A stretch of DNA of 64,000 nucleotides, taken from Burkholderia stagnalis. Lineage in GTDB: Bacteria > Pseudomonadota > Gammaproteobacteria > Burkholderiales > Burkholderiaceae. The position numbers and the translations under genes are program-made. Under the pieces are notes generated by a model. That model had not been told where the DNA came from. It saw only the letters and a program-made list of their open reading frames with translations, and ran no database searches. The stretch lies in NCBI RefSeq assembly GCF_902830275.1, contig NZ_CADESW010000006.1, positions 1 through 64,000 of the forward strand. The letters run 5' to 3'. This document shows positions 10,883-19,222 of the stretch, piece after piece. How positions within the stretch are numbered: position 1 is the stretch's first letter; each line of letters opens with the position of its first letter.

Positions 10883-11827
10883 ATGGACCTGCGCCAGCTC
10901 CCCCCGCTGAACGCGATTCGCGCGTTCGAGGCGGCCGCCCGCCACGAAAACTTCTCGCGCGCCGCCGACGAGCTGTTCGTCACGCACGGCGCGGTCAGCC
11001 ACCAGGTGCGCGCGCTCGAGGAGGAACTCGGCGTGCAGCTGTTCACCCGCAACGGCAAGCGCCTGTGCCTGACCGACGCGGGCAACCGCTATGCGCAACA
11101 GATCCGCACCGCGCTGATGATGCTCGCCGACGCCACCCGCGAAGTGCGCGCGAGCGACCGCGACCGGCGGCTCGTGATCTCGATGCTGTCGTCGTTCGCG
11201 GCGCGCTTCGTGACGCCGCGTATCGGCTCGTTCATCGAGCGGCATCCGGAAATCGACGTGGAGTTGCAGTCGACCAACGCCATCACCGATTTCGCGCGCG
11301 ACGACGTCGATCTCGCGATCCGCTTCGGGTTCGGCAACTATCCGGGGCTGTACGTGGAGCCGCTGCTCGAGGAAGCGTTCTTCCCGGCCTGCGCGCCGAC
11401 GCTGAACGGCGGCGTGCTGCCGAAGACGCCGGCCGATCTCGTGCGCTACAACCTGCTGCGCTCGGACGACGAGCTGTGGCGGCCGTGGTTCGACGCGGCG
11501 GGCCTCGACACGCTGACCGAGCCGAAGCGCGGGATCCTGTACCAGGATTCGTCGAACCTGCTGCAGGCGGCGATCGACGGCCAGGGCATCGCGCTCGTGC
11601 GGCGCTCGCTCGCGGTGCACGAACTGCTGCACGGGCGCCTCGTGCGGCTGTTCGACATCGACGGGCCGAGCCCGTGGCATTACTACTTCGTGTGCCCGCC
11701 GCCGCTGTTGAGCACGCCGCGCGTGCAGGCGTTCCGGACGTGGATACTGCAGGAAGTCGCCAGCTTCAAGCTGCTGAGCGACGAACTGGACGCGCGTCGC
11801 GCGGCGGCGAAATCCGCCGCCGCGTGA
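10883..11827 (+). CDS. GcvA-like LysR-family regulator
   Basis: 314 residues. The N-terminus MDLRQLPPLNAIRAFEAAARHENFSRAADELFVTHGAVSHQVRALEEELGVQLFTR is very close to the GcvA group (glycine cleavage activator and AmpR-like relatives). The C-terminal part is a substrate-binding-type effector domain. The start is the ATG at 10883, with GAGG 14-17 bases upstream. It diverges from the DUF2917 gene. The name reflects family resemblance only: no gcv genes are in the window, so its regulon is unknown. Confidence 0.9.
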   Translation: MDLRQLPPLNAIRAFEAAARHENFSRAADELFVTHGAVSHQVRALEEELGVQLFTRNGKRLCLTDAGNRYAQQIRTALMMLADATREVRASDRDRRLVISMLSSFAARFVTPRIGSFIERHPEIDVELQSTNAITDFARDDVDLAIRFGFGNYPGLYVEPLLEEAFFPACAPTLNGGVLPKTPADLVRYNLLRSDDELWRPWFDAAGLDTLTEPKRGILYQDSSNLLQAAIDGQGIALVRRSLAVHELLHGRLVRLFDIDGPSPWHYYFVCPPPLLSTPRVQAFRTWILQEVASFKLLSDELDARRAAAKSAAA

Positions 11828-11842
11828 GCGCAAGAGGGAGGG

Positions 11843-12154
11843 TCAGAGCACGACCTTGACCATCGGATGGCCGGTCAGCGCGCGGTAGATGTTGTCGAGC
11901 TGCTCCTGGCTCGTCGCGCGCACGGTGATCGTCAGGCCCGTGTAGTTGCCGCCGCTCGACGCGCGCTCCTCGATCTTCTCGAGGTCGATTTCGTTGTCGT
12001 GGACACTCACGACCTTGAAGATCGTGTCCTTGAACTCCGGGTGCGCCTTGCCCATGATCTTGATCGGGAAATCGCACGGGAACTCCAGCAGCGATTCCTT
12101 CCGGGTATCGATCGCGCCGGTCAGCTCGACGGTTTTGGACGGTTCGCTCATCAC
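11843..12154 (-). CDS. ybeD: YbeD/DUF493 family protein
   Basis: 103 residues with the DUF493 pattern LLEFPCDFPIKIMGKAHPEF and VVSVHDNEIDLEKIEERASSGGNYTGLTITVRATSQEQLDNIYRALTGHPMVKVVL. It has an ACT-like ferredoxin fold in known relatives. Genes of this family are widely placed between dacA-type and lipB genes, as here, but no biochemical role is established. The start codon overlaps the stop of the upstream aminotransferase gene by 4 bp (ATGA), so the two are translationally coupled. Confidence 0.93.
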   Translation of the reverse strand: MMSEPSKTVELTGAIDTRKESLLEFPCDFPIKIMGKAHPEFKDTIFKVVSVHDNEIDLEKIEERASSGGNYTGLTITVRATSQEQLDNIYRALTGHPMVKVVL

Positions 12155-13077
12155 TTTCTCCGGGTTAGGTCAAACTGTTCAAACTCGCGCGCCTTCGCGC
12201 GCTGGTACGCGTCGTACAACGCCGCGAATACCGGGCCGGGCTTGCCGCCCTGCACCGGCAGATCGTCGAGCGACGTGACGGGCAGCACCTCCTTCGTCGC
12301 CGACGTGATCATGATCTCGTCGGCCGCGCGCAGCTCCACTTCGCTGATCTCGCGCGCAACGAACCGGATCCCGCATTCGTCGGCCAATTCCTCGAGCAGC
12401 GCGTAGCGGATCCCCTCAAGGATCCTGTTGCTGCGCGGCGGCGCGATCAGCTCGCCGTTCTTCACGATCCACACGTTCGACGACGAGCCTTCGGTCAGGT
12501 TGCCGTCGCGCAGCTGCAGCGTCTCGAACGCGTCGTGCTCGGCCGCATGCTGCGCCATCAGCACGTTGCCGAGCAGCGAGGTCGACTTGATGTCGCAATG
12601 CAGCCAGCGGCGATCCTCGGCGGTCACGCAGCGCACGCCCTTCTCGCGCTCCGCCGCGGACGGCACGCGCAGCGGGCTCGTCATCACGAACACGGTCGGC
12701 ACCGCATTCGCCGGGAACGCATGGCCGCGCTTCGCGACGCCGCGCGTCACCTGAATATAGACGAGCGCGTCGCCGGCGCCGAGGCCGTCGGCGTTCGCCG
12801 CGACGACGCGTTCGATCAGCGCGCGCCAGCCCGCCTCGTCGTGCGGGTTGTCGATGCCGATCTTCTTCAGGCTGCGTTCGAGCCGCGCGAGATGATGCGC
12901 GATCCGGAACGGTACGTGCGCGCCGTCGTGCGCGTAGACGGGCACGACTTCATACACGCCATCGCCGAAGATGAACCCGCGATCGAGCACCGGCACGCGG
13001 GCTTGCGACAGCGGCACCAGCTCTTCCTGCGACGAGACGCTCAGGTAGACGATCGATTCGAATTCGGTTTGGCTCAT
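12151..13077 (-). CDS. dat: class IV aminotransferase, D-amino-acid type
   Basis: 308 residues, PLP fold type IV. Visible motifs are VPVLDRGFIFGDGVYEVVPVY at the N-terminus, the PLP lysine region VYIQVTRGVAKRGHAFP, and the cofactor-phosphate loop LRDGNLTEGSSSNVWIVKNGELIAPP. This fits D-amino-acid (D-alanine) aminotransferase better than branched-chain IlvE. It probably interconverts D-alanine and D-glutamate for cell-wall precursors. It sits 49 bp after dacC on the same strand and is coupled to ybeD, so a peptidoglycan context is consistent. Confidence 0.9.
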   Translation of the reverse strand: MSQTEFESIVYLSVSSQEELVPLSQARVPVLDRGFIFGDGVYEVVPVYAHDGAHVPFRIAHHLARLERSLKKIGIDNPHDEAGWRALIERVVAANADGLGAGDALVYIQVTRGVAKRGHAFPANAVPTVFVMTSPLRVPSAAEREKGVRCVTAEDRRWLHCDIKSTSLLGNVLMAQHAAEHDAFETLQLRDGNLTEGSSSNVWIVKNGELIAPPRSNRILEGIRYALLEELADECGIRFVAREISEVELRAADEIMITSATKEVLPVTSLDDLPVQGGKPGPVFAALYDAYQRAKAREFEQFDLTRRK

Positions 13078-13126
13078 GGCAATACCAGATGGGGATGAAG
13101 TCGTCGAAACAAAGGCCGCGATCCGC

Positions 13127-14443
13127 TTACTTCTTCTTGCTGAACATCAGCAGGATCGAATCCCAGATACGACCGAAGATACCCGCTTCCGGCACCGCCT
13201 GCAGCGCCACGACCGGGAACTGCGACAGCGTCTTGCCGTCGGCGACGATCTTCACGGTGCCGACCGGCTGGCCTTCCGCGAGCGGCGCGATCAGCGGCGC
13301 GTTCACCTCGACTTCGGTCTTGACCTTGTCGCCGAGGCCGCGCGGCACCGTCACCCACTGGTCGCCCTTCACGCCGACCTGCACGGTATTCTCCTTGCCC
13401 TTGTAGAGGCGCGGCGTCGAGATCGCCTGGCCGCCCTTGAACAGGCGCACCGCGTCGAACGCGCTGTAGCCGTAGCTCAGCATCTTCATGCTGTCCTGCG
13501 TGCGGTCGCTTTCCTTGCTCTCGCCCATCATCACCGCGACCAGGCGGCGCGACGCATCGGCCGCGCCCGGCATCGGGCGCTTCGCCGACGAGATCAGGCA
13601 GAAGCCCGCCGCCTGCGTGTGGCCGGTCTTCAGGCCATCGACCGTCGGGTCGAGCCACAGCAGCCGGTTGCGGTTGCCCTGGCGGATGTTGTTGTACTTG
13701 AATTCCTTCTCCGAGAAGATGCCGTAGTACTGCGGAAAATCACGGATCAGGTGGGCGGACAGCGTCGCGAGGTCGCCGGCCGTCGTGTAGTGGTTCGGGT
13801 CGGGCATGCCGTTCACGTCGGCGAAGTGCGTGCCCTTCATGCCGAGGCGCTTGACCTCGTCGTTCATCATGTTGATGAACTGCGCCTCGCTGCCGCCGAC
13901 CAGCTCGGCCAGCGCGATCGCCGCATCGTTGCCGGACTGGATGATCATCCCGTACACGAGATCGTGCACCGACACCGGCTTGTTCGCCTCGATGAACATC
14001 CGCGACTCGTCGCGGCCGACGCGGCGCACGGCCTCGCTCGGCGTGACGATCTGCTCCATCGAGATCTTCTTCTTGTCGAGCGCCTCGAACACGAGGTACG
14101 CGGTCATCAGCTTCGTCAGCGACGCCGGCTCGACGCGCTCGTCCGCATTGCCCGATGCGAGCACGGTGTTGCTGGTCGCGTCGACGAGCACCCACGAGCG
14201 CGCGTTCACGCCCGGCGGCGGCACCGCGCCCGGCATGTAGGTCGCGGGTGCGCCGGTGGCTTCGGGCGCGGCGGCCGGCGCGGCATGCGCAGCCTTGGCC
14301 TTGGCGGCCGGCTTTGCCTCGGCGGCGACGATCGTCGACGCGAGCGCGACGGGCAGCATCACGCCGAGCGCGACGTTGCGCACGGCCACGCTGAGGGTGG
14401 TGGAGGAAGCGAGGGACTTGAGGCCTTGGGAAGACAAACGCAT
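13127..14443 (-). CDS. dacC: D-alanyl-D-alanine carboxypeptidase (PBP5/6 type)
   Basis: 438 residues from the ATG at 14443. The frame stays open further upstream, but that region is not protein-like and contains the promoter. A signal sequence spans residues ~20-42, followed by an Ala/Pro-rich linker. The catalytic triad motifs are SLTK (Ser108-Lys111), SGN and KTG in DGLKTGHTQAAGFCL. A PBP5 C-terminal beta domain and a C-terminal amphipathic anchor (IFGRIWDSILLMFSKKK) follow. It trims the terminal D-Ala from pentapeptide stems in the periplasm. The gene is first in a dacC-dat-ybeD transcript. Confidence 0.96.
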   Translation of the reverse strand: MRLSSQGLKSLASSTTLSVAVRNVALGVMLPVALASTIVAAEAKPAAKAKAAHAAPAAAPEATGAPATYMPGAVPPPGVNARSWVLVDATSNTVLASGNADERVEPASLTKLMTAYLVFEALDKKKISMEQIVTPSEAVRRVGRDESRMFIEANKPVSVHDLVYGMIIQSGNDAAIALAELVGGSEAQFINMMNDEVKRLGMKGTHFADVNGMPDPNHYTTAGDLATLSAHLIRDFPQYYGIFSEKEFKYNNIRQGNRNRLLWLDPTVDGLKTGHTQAAGFCLISSAKRPMPGAADASRRLVAVMMGESKESDRTQDSMKMLSYGYSAFDAVRLFKGGQAISTPRLYKGKENTVQVGVKGDQWVTVPRGLGDKVKTEVEVNAPLIAPLAEGQPVGTVKIVADGKTLSQFPVVALQAVPEAGIFGRIWDSILLMFSKKK

Positions 14444-14820
14444 GATCGATTCAGGCTGATGGCAGAAAGTGCGGCGCGCAACGCGCGCCGGTTGAATGGC
14501 ATGGCGGCGGGCGTTTCGGCCTGCGCCTGAATCGTCAGGCGATGCGAAACGCGCCGGTTGGACTCGTGCGGGCGCATTCGGTTCGCGGCCGTCGGCGAGC
14601 GGGCGCGACGGCGGCGAAACGAGCGCCGCATGGGCCCGGCCGGGCCGCGGGCGACGCGAAATCCGGCCATTATACGTGGCTGCGGCAAGCGTTTTCGCGA
14701 TTGCGGCGCGGTTCCAACGCATGCCGGCCGCACGGCGAGCACGCCGCCGGGATGCGCAGGACATCTATCGAAGGGAGATGAAAGGCACGCGCAGGCGGCG
14801 TGCAAGTCGCCACCGAGCGC
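14444..14820. other. dacC leader and promoter region, no gene
   Basis: About 375 bp with no convincing gene. It holds the likely dacC -10 box at 14669-14674 and a leader of about 220 nt. Open frames here read through arginine-rich out-of-frame sequence and lack ribosome binding sites. Confidence 0.6.
14669..14674 (-). promoter_or_regulatory. candidate dacC -10 box (TATAAT)
   Basis: A perfect TATAAT is read on the minus strand in otherwise very GC-rich DNA, ~225 bp upstream of the dacC start. A matching -35 is weak (a GCGAAA-like hexamer at about the right distance), so an activator or an extended element may be needed. Confidence 0.5.
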
Positions 14821-15029
14821 GACTGGGAAGCGACTGGGAAGCGACTGGGAAGCGACTGGGAGACGACTGGGAGACGACTGGGAGACGACTGGGAGGCGAC
14901 CGGGAGACGACCGGAGGACGACCGGGGGACGACCGGGGGACGACCGGGGGACGACCGGGGGACGACCGGAGGACGACCGGGGGACGACCAGGAAGCGAGC
15001 GGGAAGCGACCGGGGGACGACCGGGAAGC
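14821..15029. repeat. 11-bp tandem repeat, 19 copies
   Basis: Nineteen consecutive 11-bp units run without a single length change, consensus GAC(T/C)GGGRRRC. The units form blocks: three GACTGGGAAGC, then three GACTGGGAGAC, one GACTGGGAGGC, then mostly GACCGGGGGAC with a few GACCGGAGGAC, and mixed units at the right end. That order suggests growth by local duplication. The array sits between the hydrolase stop (15082) and the dacC promoter. Eleven is not a multiple of three, and all frames remain largely open, giving meaningless 11-residue repeat ORFs on both strands. The period is close to one DNA helical turn. Confidence 0.95.
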
Positions 15030-15081
15030 GACGAGGACCGCGCCCCGAGCCGCCCGCCCCCGTGCCGCGGCGAAGCGCCGC

Positions 15082-15726
15082 TCAGCGCCACGCGTCGACG
15101 ACGACGCGCTTCAGCACATGCAGCTTGCGATGGAAGAAATGCTCGGCGCCGGGAATCACGACGACCGGCAGCTCCTGCGGCCGCGCCCAGTCGTAGACGG
15201 ACGCGATCGGCACCGTGTCGTCGGTCTCGCCGTGGATCACGAGCGTGTTCTCCGGCACGTCGGCGACCTGCCAGCGGCTCGCGGCCGTGCCGACGAACAC
15301 CATCCGCTCGATCGCCTGGCCCGCGTCGCGCAGCCGCTGTGCGACGTGCGACAGCACGAAGGTGCCGAACGAGAAACCGGCCAGCACCAGCGGCAGCTCC
15401 GCGAGGCCCGGCTGCGCACGCATGTGCGCGAGCACCGCGAGCAGGTCGTCGGCTTCGCCCGCGCCGTTGTCGTGCACGCCCTCGGTCGCGCCGACGCCGC
15501 GGAAATTCGACCGGTAGACGATGTAGTTGAGCTGGACGAGCGTGCGCGCGAGCGTCTGCGCGACCTTGTTGTCCATCGTGCCGCCGAACAGCGGATGCGG
15601 ATGCGCGACGAGCGCGATGCCGCGCGGCGCGGCGCTGCCGTCGCGCACCGCGTCCGGCAGGTCGACGGCGATCTCGATCCGGCCGACCGGGCCGGCGATC
15701 AGCGATTTCTGCGTATGTACGTTCAT
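15082..15726 (-). CDS. alpha/beta hydrolase, small CocE/NonD-like
   Basis: 214 residues from the ATG at 15726. The fold is shown by GIALVAHPHPLFGGTMDNKVAQTLAR, YRSNFRGVGATEGVHDNGAGEADDLLAVL, the nucleophile elbow LAGFSFGTFV (GxSxG), the acid region VIHGETDDTVP and the histidine region PGAEHFFHRKL. It matches cytoplasmic alpha/beta hydrolases of the YcjY/KANL3-like group with unknown substrate. It begins 17 bp after the ferredoxin gene on the same strand, so the two are probably cotranscribed. The tandem repeat array begins about 50 bp past its stop. Confidence 0.85.
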   Translation of the reverse strand: MNVHTQKSLIAGPVGRIEIAVDLPDAVRDGSAAPRGIALVAHPHPLFGGTMDNKVAQTLARTLVQLNYIVYRSNFRGVGATEGVHDNGAGEADDLLAVLAHMRAQPGLAELPLVLAGFSFGTFVLSHVAQRLRDAGQAIERMVFVGTAASRWQVADVPENTLVIHGETDDTVPIASVYDWARPQELPVVVIPGAEHFFHRKLHVLKRVVVDAWR

Positions 15727-15743
15727 GCGTCGGGCCGGCTCGC

Positions 15744-16061
15744 TCAGATCTTCAGGCGTTCGACGACCTGGCCGTCGCGCAGGTGCGATTCGACGATCTC
15801 GTCGATGTCGGCCTGGTCCACGTACGTGTACCAGGTGCCTTCCGGGTAGACGACCATCACGGGCCCCTCCTCGCAGCGGTCGAGGCAGCCCGCCTTGTTG
15901 ATGCGGACCTTGCCGGGCCCCGCGAGGCCGAGCTCCTTCACGCGCTTTTTCGCGTATTCCTGCATGGCCTGCGCGTCGCACCGCGCGCAGCTCGGACGTT
16001 CGGCGCCGGGTTCGCGCTGGTTCAGGCAGAAGAAGACGTGGTGCTGGTAGTAGGAATCCAT
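15744..16061 (-). CDS. thioredoxin-like [2Fe-2S] ferredoxin
   Basis: 105 residues. Cysteines are arranged as in thioredoxin-fold 2Fe-2S ferredoxins: C-L-N-Q near residue 11, a CARC pair around 26-29, and C-L-D-R-C in NKAGCLDRCEEGPVMVVYPEG. This family transfers electrons in unknown pathways. Start ATG at 16061, the only one that keeps the conserved YQHHVFFCLNQRE opening. It probably shares a transcript with the hydrolase. Confidence 0.9.
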   Translation of the reverse strand: MDSYYQHHVFFCLNQREPGAERPSCARCDAQAMQEYAKKRVKELGLAGPGKVRINKAGCLDRCEEGPVMVVYPEGTWYTYVDQADIDEIVESHLRDGQVVERLKI

Positions 16062-16162
16062 GATGGGTGAGGGCAAGCGGCCCGACGGCGAGGCCGGGCC
16101 GGCGGTGGCGGGTGAATGGTGCGGACGATTATAGCGAGCGGCGCGCGCGGCTGCCCGGCCCG

Positions 16163-17314
16163 TCAGCGGCGCCGCGCGGCCGGCAGCCACGCGCGCTCGA
16201 CGCGCTGCCCGAGCCAGATCAGCGCCGCATAGGGCCAGATCCACGCGAGCCAGCGCGCGATGCTGTTGAAGTGCACGTAGCGGCCCTGGCGCCAGCCCGA
16301 CAGCGTGTAGTCGAAGAACGGGTTGACGGGCAGCAGGTTCACGAGCGCGACGCCCGCGCACAGCGCGGCGGCCGCGAGCGCGGCCCGCCACGCGCCGGGC
16401 ACGTACAGCGCGACGAGCGCCGCCGCGAAGCCGAGCTCGATGCCGAGCCGCGCGCCCGGCGTCGCCCACACCACGACGAGCCCGGTGGCCGACTGCATGT
16501 ACGTCGCGGCGGACTTCAGCGCGAGCGTCGCGACGACGAACGCGATCAGCAGCCGCACGCGCGGCGCGCGCGGCCGCATCGCGAGCGACGCGACCGCGAG
16601 CGCCGGAAACAGCATCAGCCCGCCGAGCACGGCTTCCCACGCGGAATCGGACAGCCAGCCGTCGACGCGCTGCGGCCAGTCCGTCACCTGCCATGCGGCC
16701 GGCAGCCACGCGAGCAGCGCGTCCTGCATCGACACGTCGGCGCGCTCCCACAGCGCGGCCGGCCAGTCGCCGATGCCGAACAGGAACGGCGACGGAAAGA
16801 GGATCGCGAACGGCCACAGCGCGGCCAGCAGCAGCGGCGTCGCGCTGTCCGCCTCGAACCACGCGAAGCGCAGCCGCCTGAGCACGCCGCGCTCGAGCAG
16901 CGCGCCGGTGGCCGGCGCGACGAGCGCCGCGCCGAGCAGGGCGCCGAGCGCATTGGCCGCGAGATCGAGATTCGACGCGATGCGCGTCGGCAGGTAGGTC
17001 TGCAGCGCCTCCATCGACGCCGACAGCAGCGCGCCGAGCGCCGCGGCGATCAGCGTCGCGCTGCACCCGCGCCAGCGCGGGTGCAGCGCGAGCACCGCGA
17101 GCGCGCCGAACGGCAGGTAGCCGAGCACGTTCGTGACGACGTCGAACGCGGTCACATAGCGCTGCATCGGCGCGAACAGATAGTCGAACGGCCCGATGCC
17201 GAGCGCGAGCCAGCCGTCGAACGGATACAGCGACGCGTAGACGATGAGCACCGCATACGCGGCGCAGGCCTGCCGCGCCAGCGTCGACGCGCGATGCGAG
17301 CCGGACACGCTCAT
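16163..17314 (-). CDS. VanZ-family membrane protein
   Basis: 383 residues with about nine hydrophobic segments. The N-terminal third has the VanZ pattern: YASLYPFDGW, a conserved FDVVTNVLGYLPFGALAVLAL, then SASMEALQTYLPTRIASNLDLAANALGALLGA. VanZ proteins are integral membrane proteins; only some affect teicoplanin resistance, and most have unknown roles in the envelope. The gene begins 19 bp after the auxiliary lipoprotein gene of the lipid-transport operon and is likely cotranscribed with it. Nothing here suggests glycopeptide resistance. Confidence 0.85.
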   Translation of the reverse strand: MSVSGSHRASTLARQACAAYAVLIVYASLYPFDGWLALGIGPFDYLFAPMQRYVTAFDVVTNVLGYLPFGALAVLALHPRWRGCSATLIAAALGALLSASMEALQTYLPTRIASNLDLAANALGALLGAALVAPATGALLERGVLRRLRFAWFEADSATPLLLAALWPFAILFPSPFLFGIGDWPAALWERADVSMQDALLAWLPAAWQVTDWPQRVDGWLSDSAWEAVLGGLMLFPALAVASLAMRPRAPRVRLLIAFVVATLALKSAATYMQSATGLVVVWATPGARLGIELGFAAALVALYVPGAWRAALAAAALCAGVALVNLLPVNPFFDYTLSGWRQGRYVHFNSIARWLAWIWPYAALIWLGQRVERAWLPAARRR

Positions 17315-17333
17315 CGCGAACGCGGCCCGCGCG

Positions 17334-17957
17334 TCACGGCGTGCCCGCGTAGGCCCGCATGCCGACCCACGCGGCGATCTGCGCCACCAGGTCGTCGCTC
17401 GCCGTCGCGAGCGCCCGCGCGCCGCCGGCGGCGTCGGGCGTGCTCGACGGCGCGCGCGCGACGAACGTGCGCTGGCCGAGCACCTTGCCGTCCAGCGTGA
17501 GCGTCGCGCGCGCGGTGACCGCGCCGTGGCTCTGCGACTCGCCGTCGAACACCTGCTCGAACTCGTTCAGGTCGATCTTGAGGGTCGGCGCGCGCACGCC
17601 GTCGGAGCCTTCGAGCACCGCGCCGCGCGACGACAGCGCGCTGCGCAGCCGCTGCGTGAGCAGTTGCGCGGGCGGCGCGGTCCAGCGGCTGTCGCGGTAC
17701 ACGGCGGTGCGCTGCGCATCCGCGTACGCGAGCCGGTACACGAACTTGTCGGAATCGAGCGCGTCGGGCGCGGCGACGTCGAGCACCTTCAGCGCGGGGC
17801 CCGTGCCTGCGGTCGCGGTCGATGCGGCCGGGCCGAGGTCGTAGCGGATGTTCGACTGCGCCGCGCGTTCGCTCGCGCAGCCGGCGGCAAGCGTGAGCGC
17901 CAGCGCCGCCAGCGCGGCCGCGGCCGGGCGCAGCGCGCGGGCAAGGGTTCGGGACAT
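17334..17957 (-). CDS. MCE transporter auxiliary lipoprotein
   Basis: 207 residues from the ATG at 17957, chosen because AGGAA lies 7 bases upstream; an ATG at 17972 would add five residues. A lipoprotein signal ends in LAAGC at about residue 26. The mature part matches the ABC-type transport auxiliary component family (ABC_trans_aux, PqiC-like): IRYDLGPA, LKVLDVAAPDALDSDKFVYRLAYADAQRTAVYRDSRWTAPPAQLLTQRL. Such lipoproteins sit in the outer membrane and complete MCE lipid-transport bridges. It follows the MCE gene by 34 bp. Confidence 0.9.
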   Translation of the reverse strand: MSRTLARALRPAAAALAALALTLAAGCASERAAQSNIRYDLGPAASTATAGTGPALKVLDVAAPDALDSDKFVYRLAYADAQRTAVYRDSRWTAPPAQLLTQRLRSALSSRGAVLEGSDGVRAPTLKIDLNEFEQVFDGESQSHGAVTARATLTLDGKVLGQRTFVARAPSSTPDAAGGARALATASDDLVAQIAAWVGMRAYAGTP

Positions 17958-17991
17958 GGCGTGTTCCTGCATGAAGGTTCTCGGTTCGATG

Positions 17992-18921
17992 TCAGTGGCC
18001 GGCCGTGGCGCCCGGCCAGGCGAAGCCCGCCTCGCCCGGCCCGGGCGCGGCGCCCGGGGCGCCGAACAGCAGGCTGCGCGGATTGCGGCCGAGCTCGCCC
18101 GCGACGTCCTTCAGCTGCCGCGACGCATCGCCGACGCTCGCCGCCAGCGCGTTGAAGCGCGGCAGCGTGTCGTACTGCACGCGCGCGTTCAGCTCGTTCA
18201 GCGCGACGCCGATCTGCTCGGCCGCCGTGCCGGCCTTGTTCAGGTTCGCGACGAGCGGGCCGTTCGGCTGCAGCATCGTGCTCGCCGACGCCATCGCGCG
18301 GTTCACCTCGCGCATCGTCGCCGGCAGCTCGGCCACCGCCGGCGCGAGCTGCTTCGACAGCGTCGTCGCGCCGTCCGCCGCGTGCTGCAGGCTTTCCGCC
18401 GTCGCGCGCAGCTGCTCGCGCATCTCGGGCGACATCAGCTCGTTCGCGCTCTGCGCCGCCAGTTCGAGCTGCCGCAGCAGCACGTCGCCGCGCTGCTGGA
18501 TCTGGTCGAACAGGCTCGGGTGCATCGGGATCTGCGCGACCGCCTTCGACGACGACGGCAGCGGCGACAGGTCGCTGCCCGTGTCGTCGAGCTGCACGAA
18601 CGCGATGCCCGTCACGCCCTGGAAGCCGAGGCTGCCGAACGTCGACTGCGTGATCGGCGCGGTCTTGTCGACCAGGATGCGGATCCGGATCTGCCCCGGA
18701 TGCGTGCGGTCGAAGCCGATCGACTGCACCTTGCCGACGTCGAGGCCGCGAAAGCGCACCGCCGCGTCCGGGAACAGCCCGGTGACGTTGGTGCGCGCGA
18801 TCAGGTCGTACGGGATGCGCACGGTGCGGTCGACGTTGAACCAGAACACGGCGCCCGCGATCGCGAGCGTCAGCGCGATCGTGAACAGGCCGGCCCAGAA
18901 CGCATGTGATTTGTTTTCCAT
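17992..18921 (-). CDS. MCE/MlaD-family substrate-binding protein
   Basis: 309 residues. One N-terminal membrane helix (WAGLFTIALTLAIAGAVFWF) anchors it in the inner membrane. One MCE domain follows (IPYDLIARTNVTGLFPDAAVRFRGLDVGKVQSIGFDR ... ITQSTFGSLGFQGVTGIAFVQLDD), then a long helical C-terminal region. It should form a hexameric ring that passes lipids between the membranes. Its ribosome binding site (GGAA before the ATG at 18921) survives, although the inverted-repeat element begins only 13 bp upstream of the start. Its distance from the ATPase gene is therefore almost entirely inserted DNA. Confidence 0.93.
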   Translation of the reverse strand: MENKSHAFWAGLFTIALTLAIAGAVFWFNVDRTVRIPYDLIARTNVTGLFPDAAVRFRGLDVGKVQSIGFDRTHPGQIRIRILVDKTAPITQSTFGSLGFQGVTGIAFVQLDDTGSDLSPLPSSSKAVAQIPMHPSLFDQIQQRGDVLLRQLELAAQSANELMSPEMREQLRATAESLQHAADGATTLSKQLAPAVAELPATMREVNRAMASASTMLQPNGPLVANLNKAGTAAEQIGVALNELNARVQYDTLPRFNALAASVGDASRQLKDVAGELGRNPRSLLFGAPGAAPGPGEAGFAWPGATAGH

Positions 18922-18933
18922 TCGCGGGTTCCG

Positions 18934-19222
18934 TTAGGGTCTGTTTACATATGGAACGCACATGCGTTGCCACGAGAACGGCCGCTCGCGAGGCGCGCGA
19001 CGCAGCGAATACCGGGCGTATTCGCAAGGAGCGCAACGCGGCGTGCGGCCGTTCTCGTGGCAACCCCAAATCTGAAAATTATTCCACGGGAATGCCCGAA
19101 ATCGCCCGCATGGCGGCGTCGCTCGTCGCTTGTCTGGCTCGGCCAAACGGCGCTCCTCCCTTCTTGCCCTGCGCGCGATTTCGGGCATTCGCATGTGCGT
19201 TCCATATGTCAACAGACCCTAA
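18934..19222. mobile_element. 289-bp MITE-like element with terminal inverted repeats
   Basis: The ends are inverted copies over 33 bp with one mismatch (TTAGGGTCTGTT(T/G)ACATA... at 18934-18966 against 19190-19222). If the outermost bases are excluded, a TA dinucleotide flanks both ends, as with IS630/Tc1-type insertion. Inside are two more perfect stems: 19 bp (18967-18985 with 19045-19063) and 16 bp (19090-19105 with 19175-19190). The whole could fold as a three-armed structure. No transposase is encoded; small frames inside have no ribosome binding site. It lies between the ATPase and MCE genes of a lipid-transport operon. Confidence 0.85.

Noticed and set aside
13127..14764. Longer dacC starting at 14764
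   Set aside because: The extension crosses the TATAAT promoter box and is not protein-like; the signal sequence begins just after 14443.
14821..15029. CRISPR array
   Set aside because: The units are contiguous 11-bp copies with no spacers, and there are no cas genes.
14765..15091. Minus-strand proline/arginine repeat protein over the tandem repeat
   Set aside because: Starts at a GTG within the hydrolase end and is made only of repeat-derived residues; no independent evidence of coding.
14496..15530. Plus-strand open frames running through the 11-bp repeat
   Set aside because: The repeat is open in nearly all frames on both strands and gives meaningless 11-residue repeats; the flanking parts are antisense to the hydrolase.
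18945..19205. Small frames (up to about 90 codons) inside the inverted-repeat element
   Set aside because: They are open because the element is palindromic, lack ribosome sites, and resemble no transposase.
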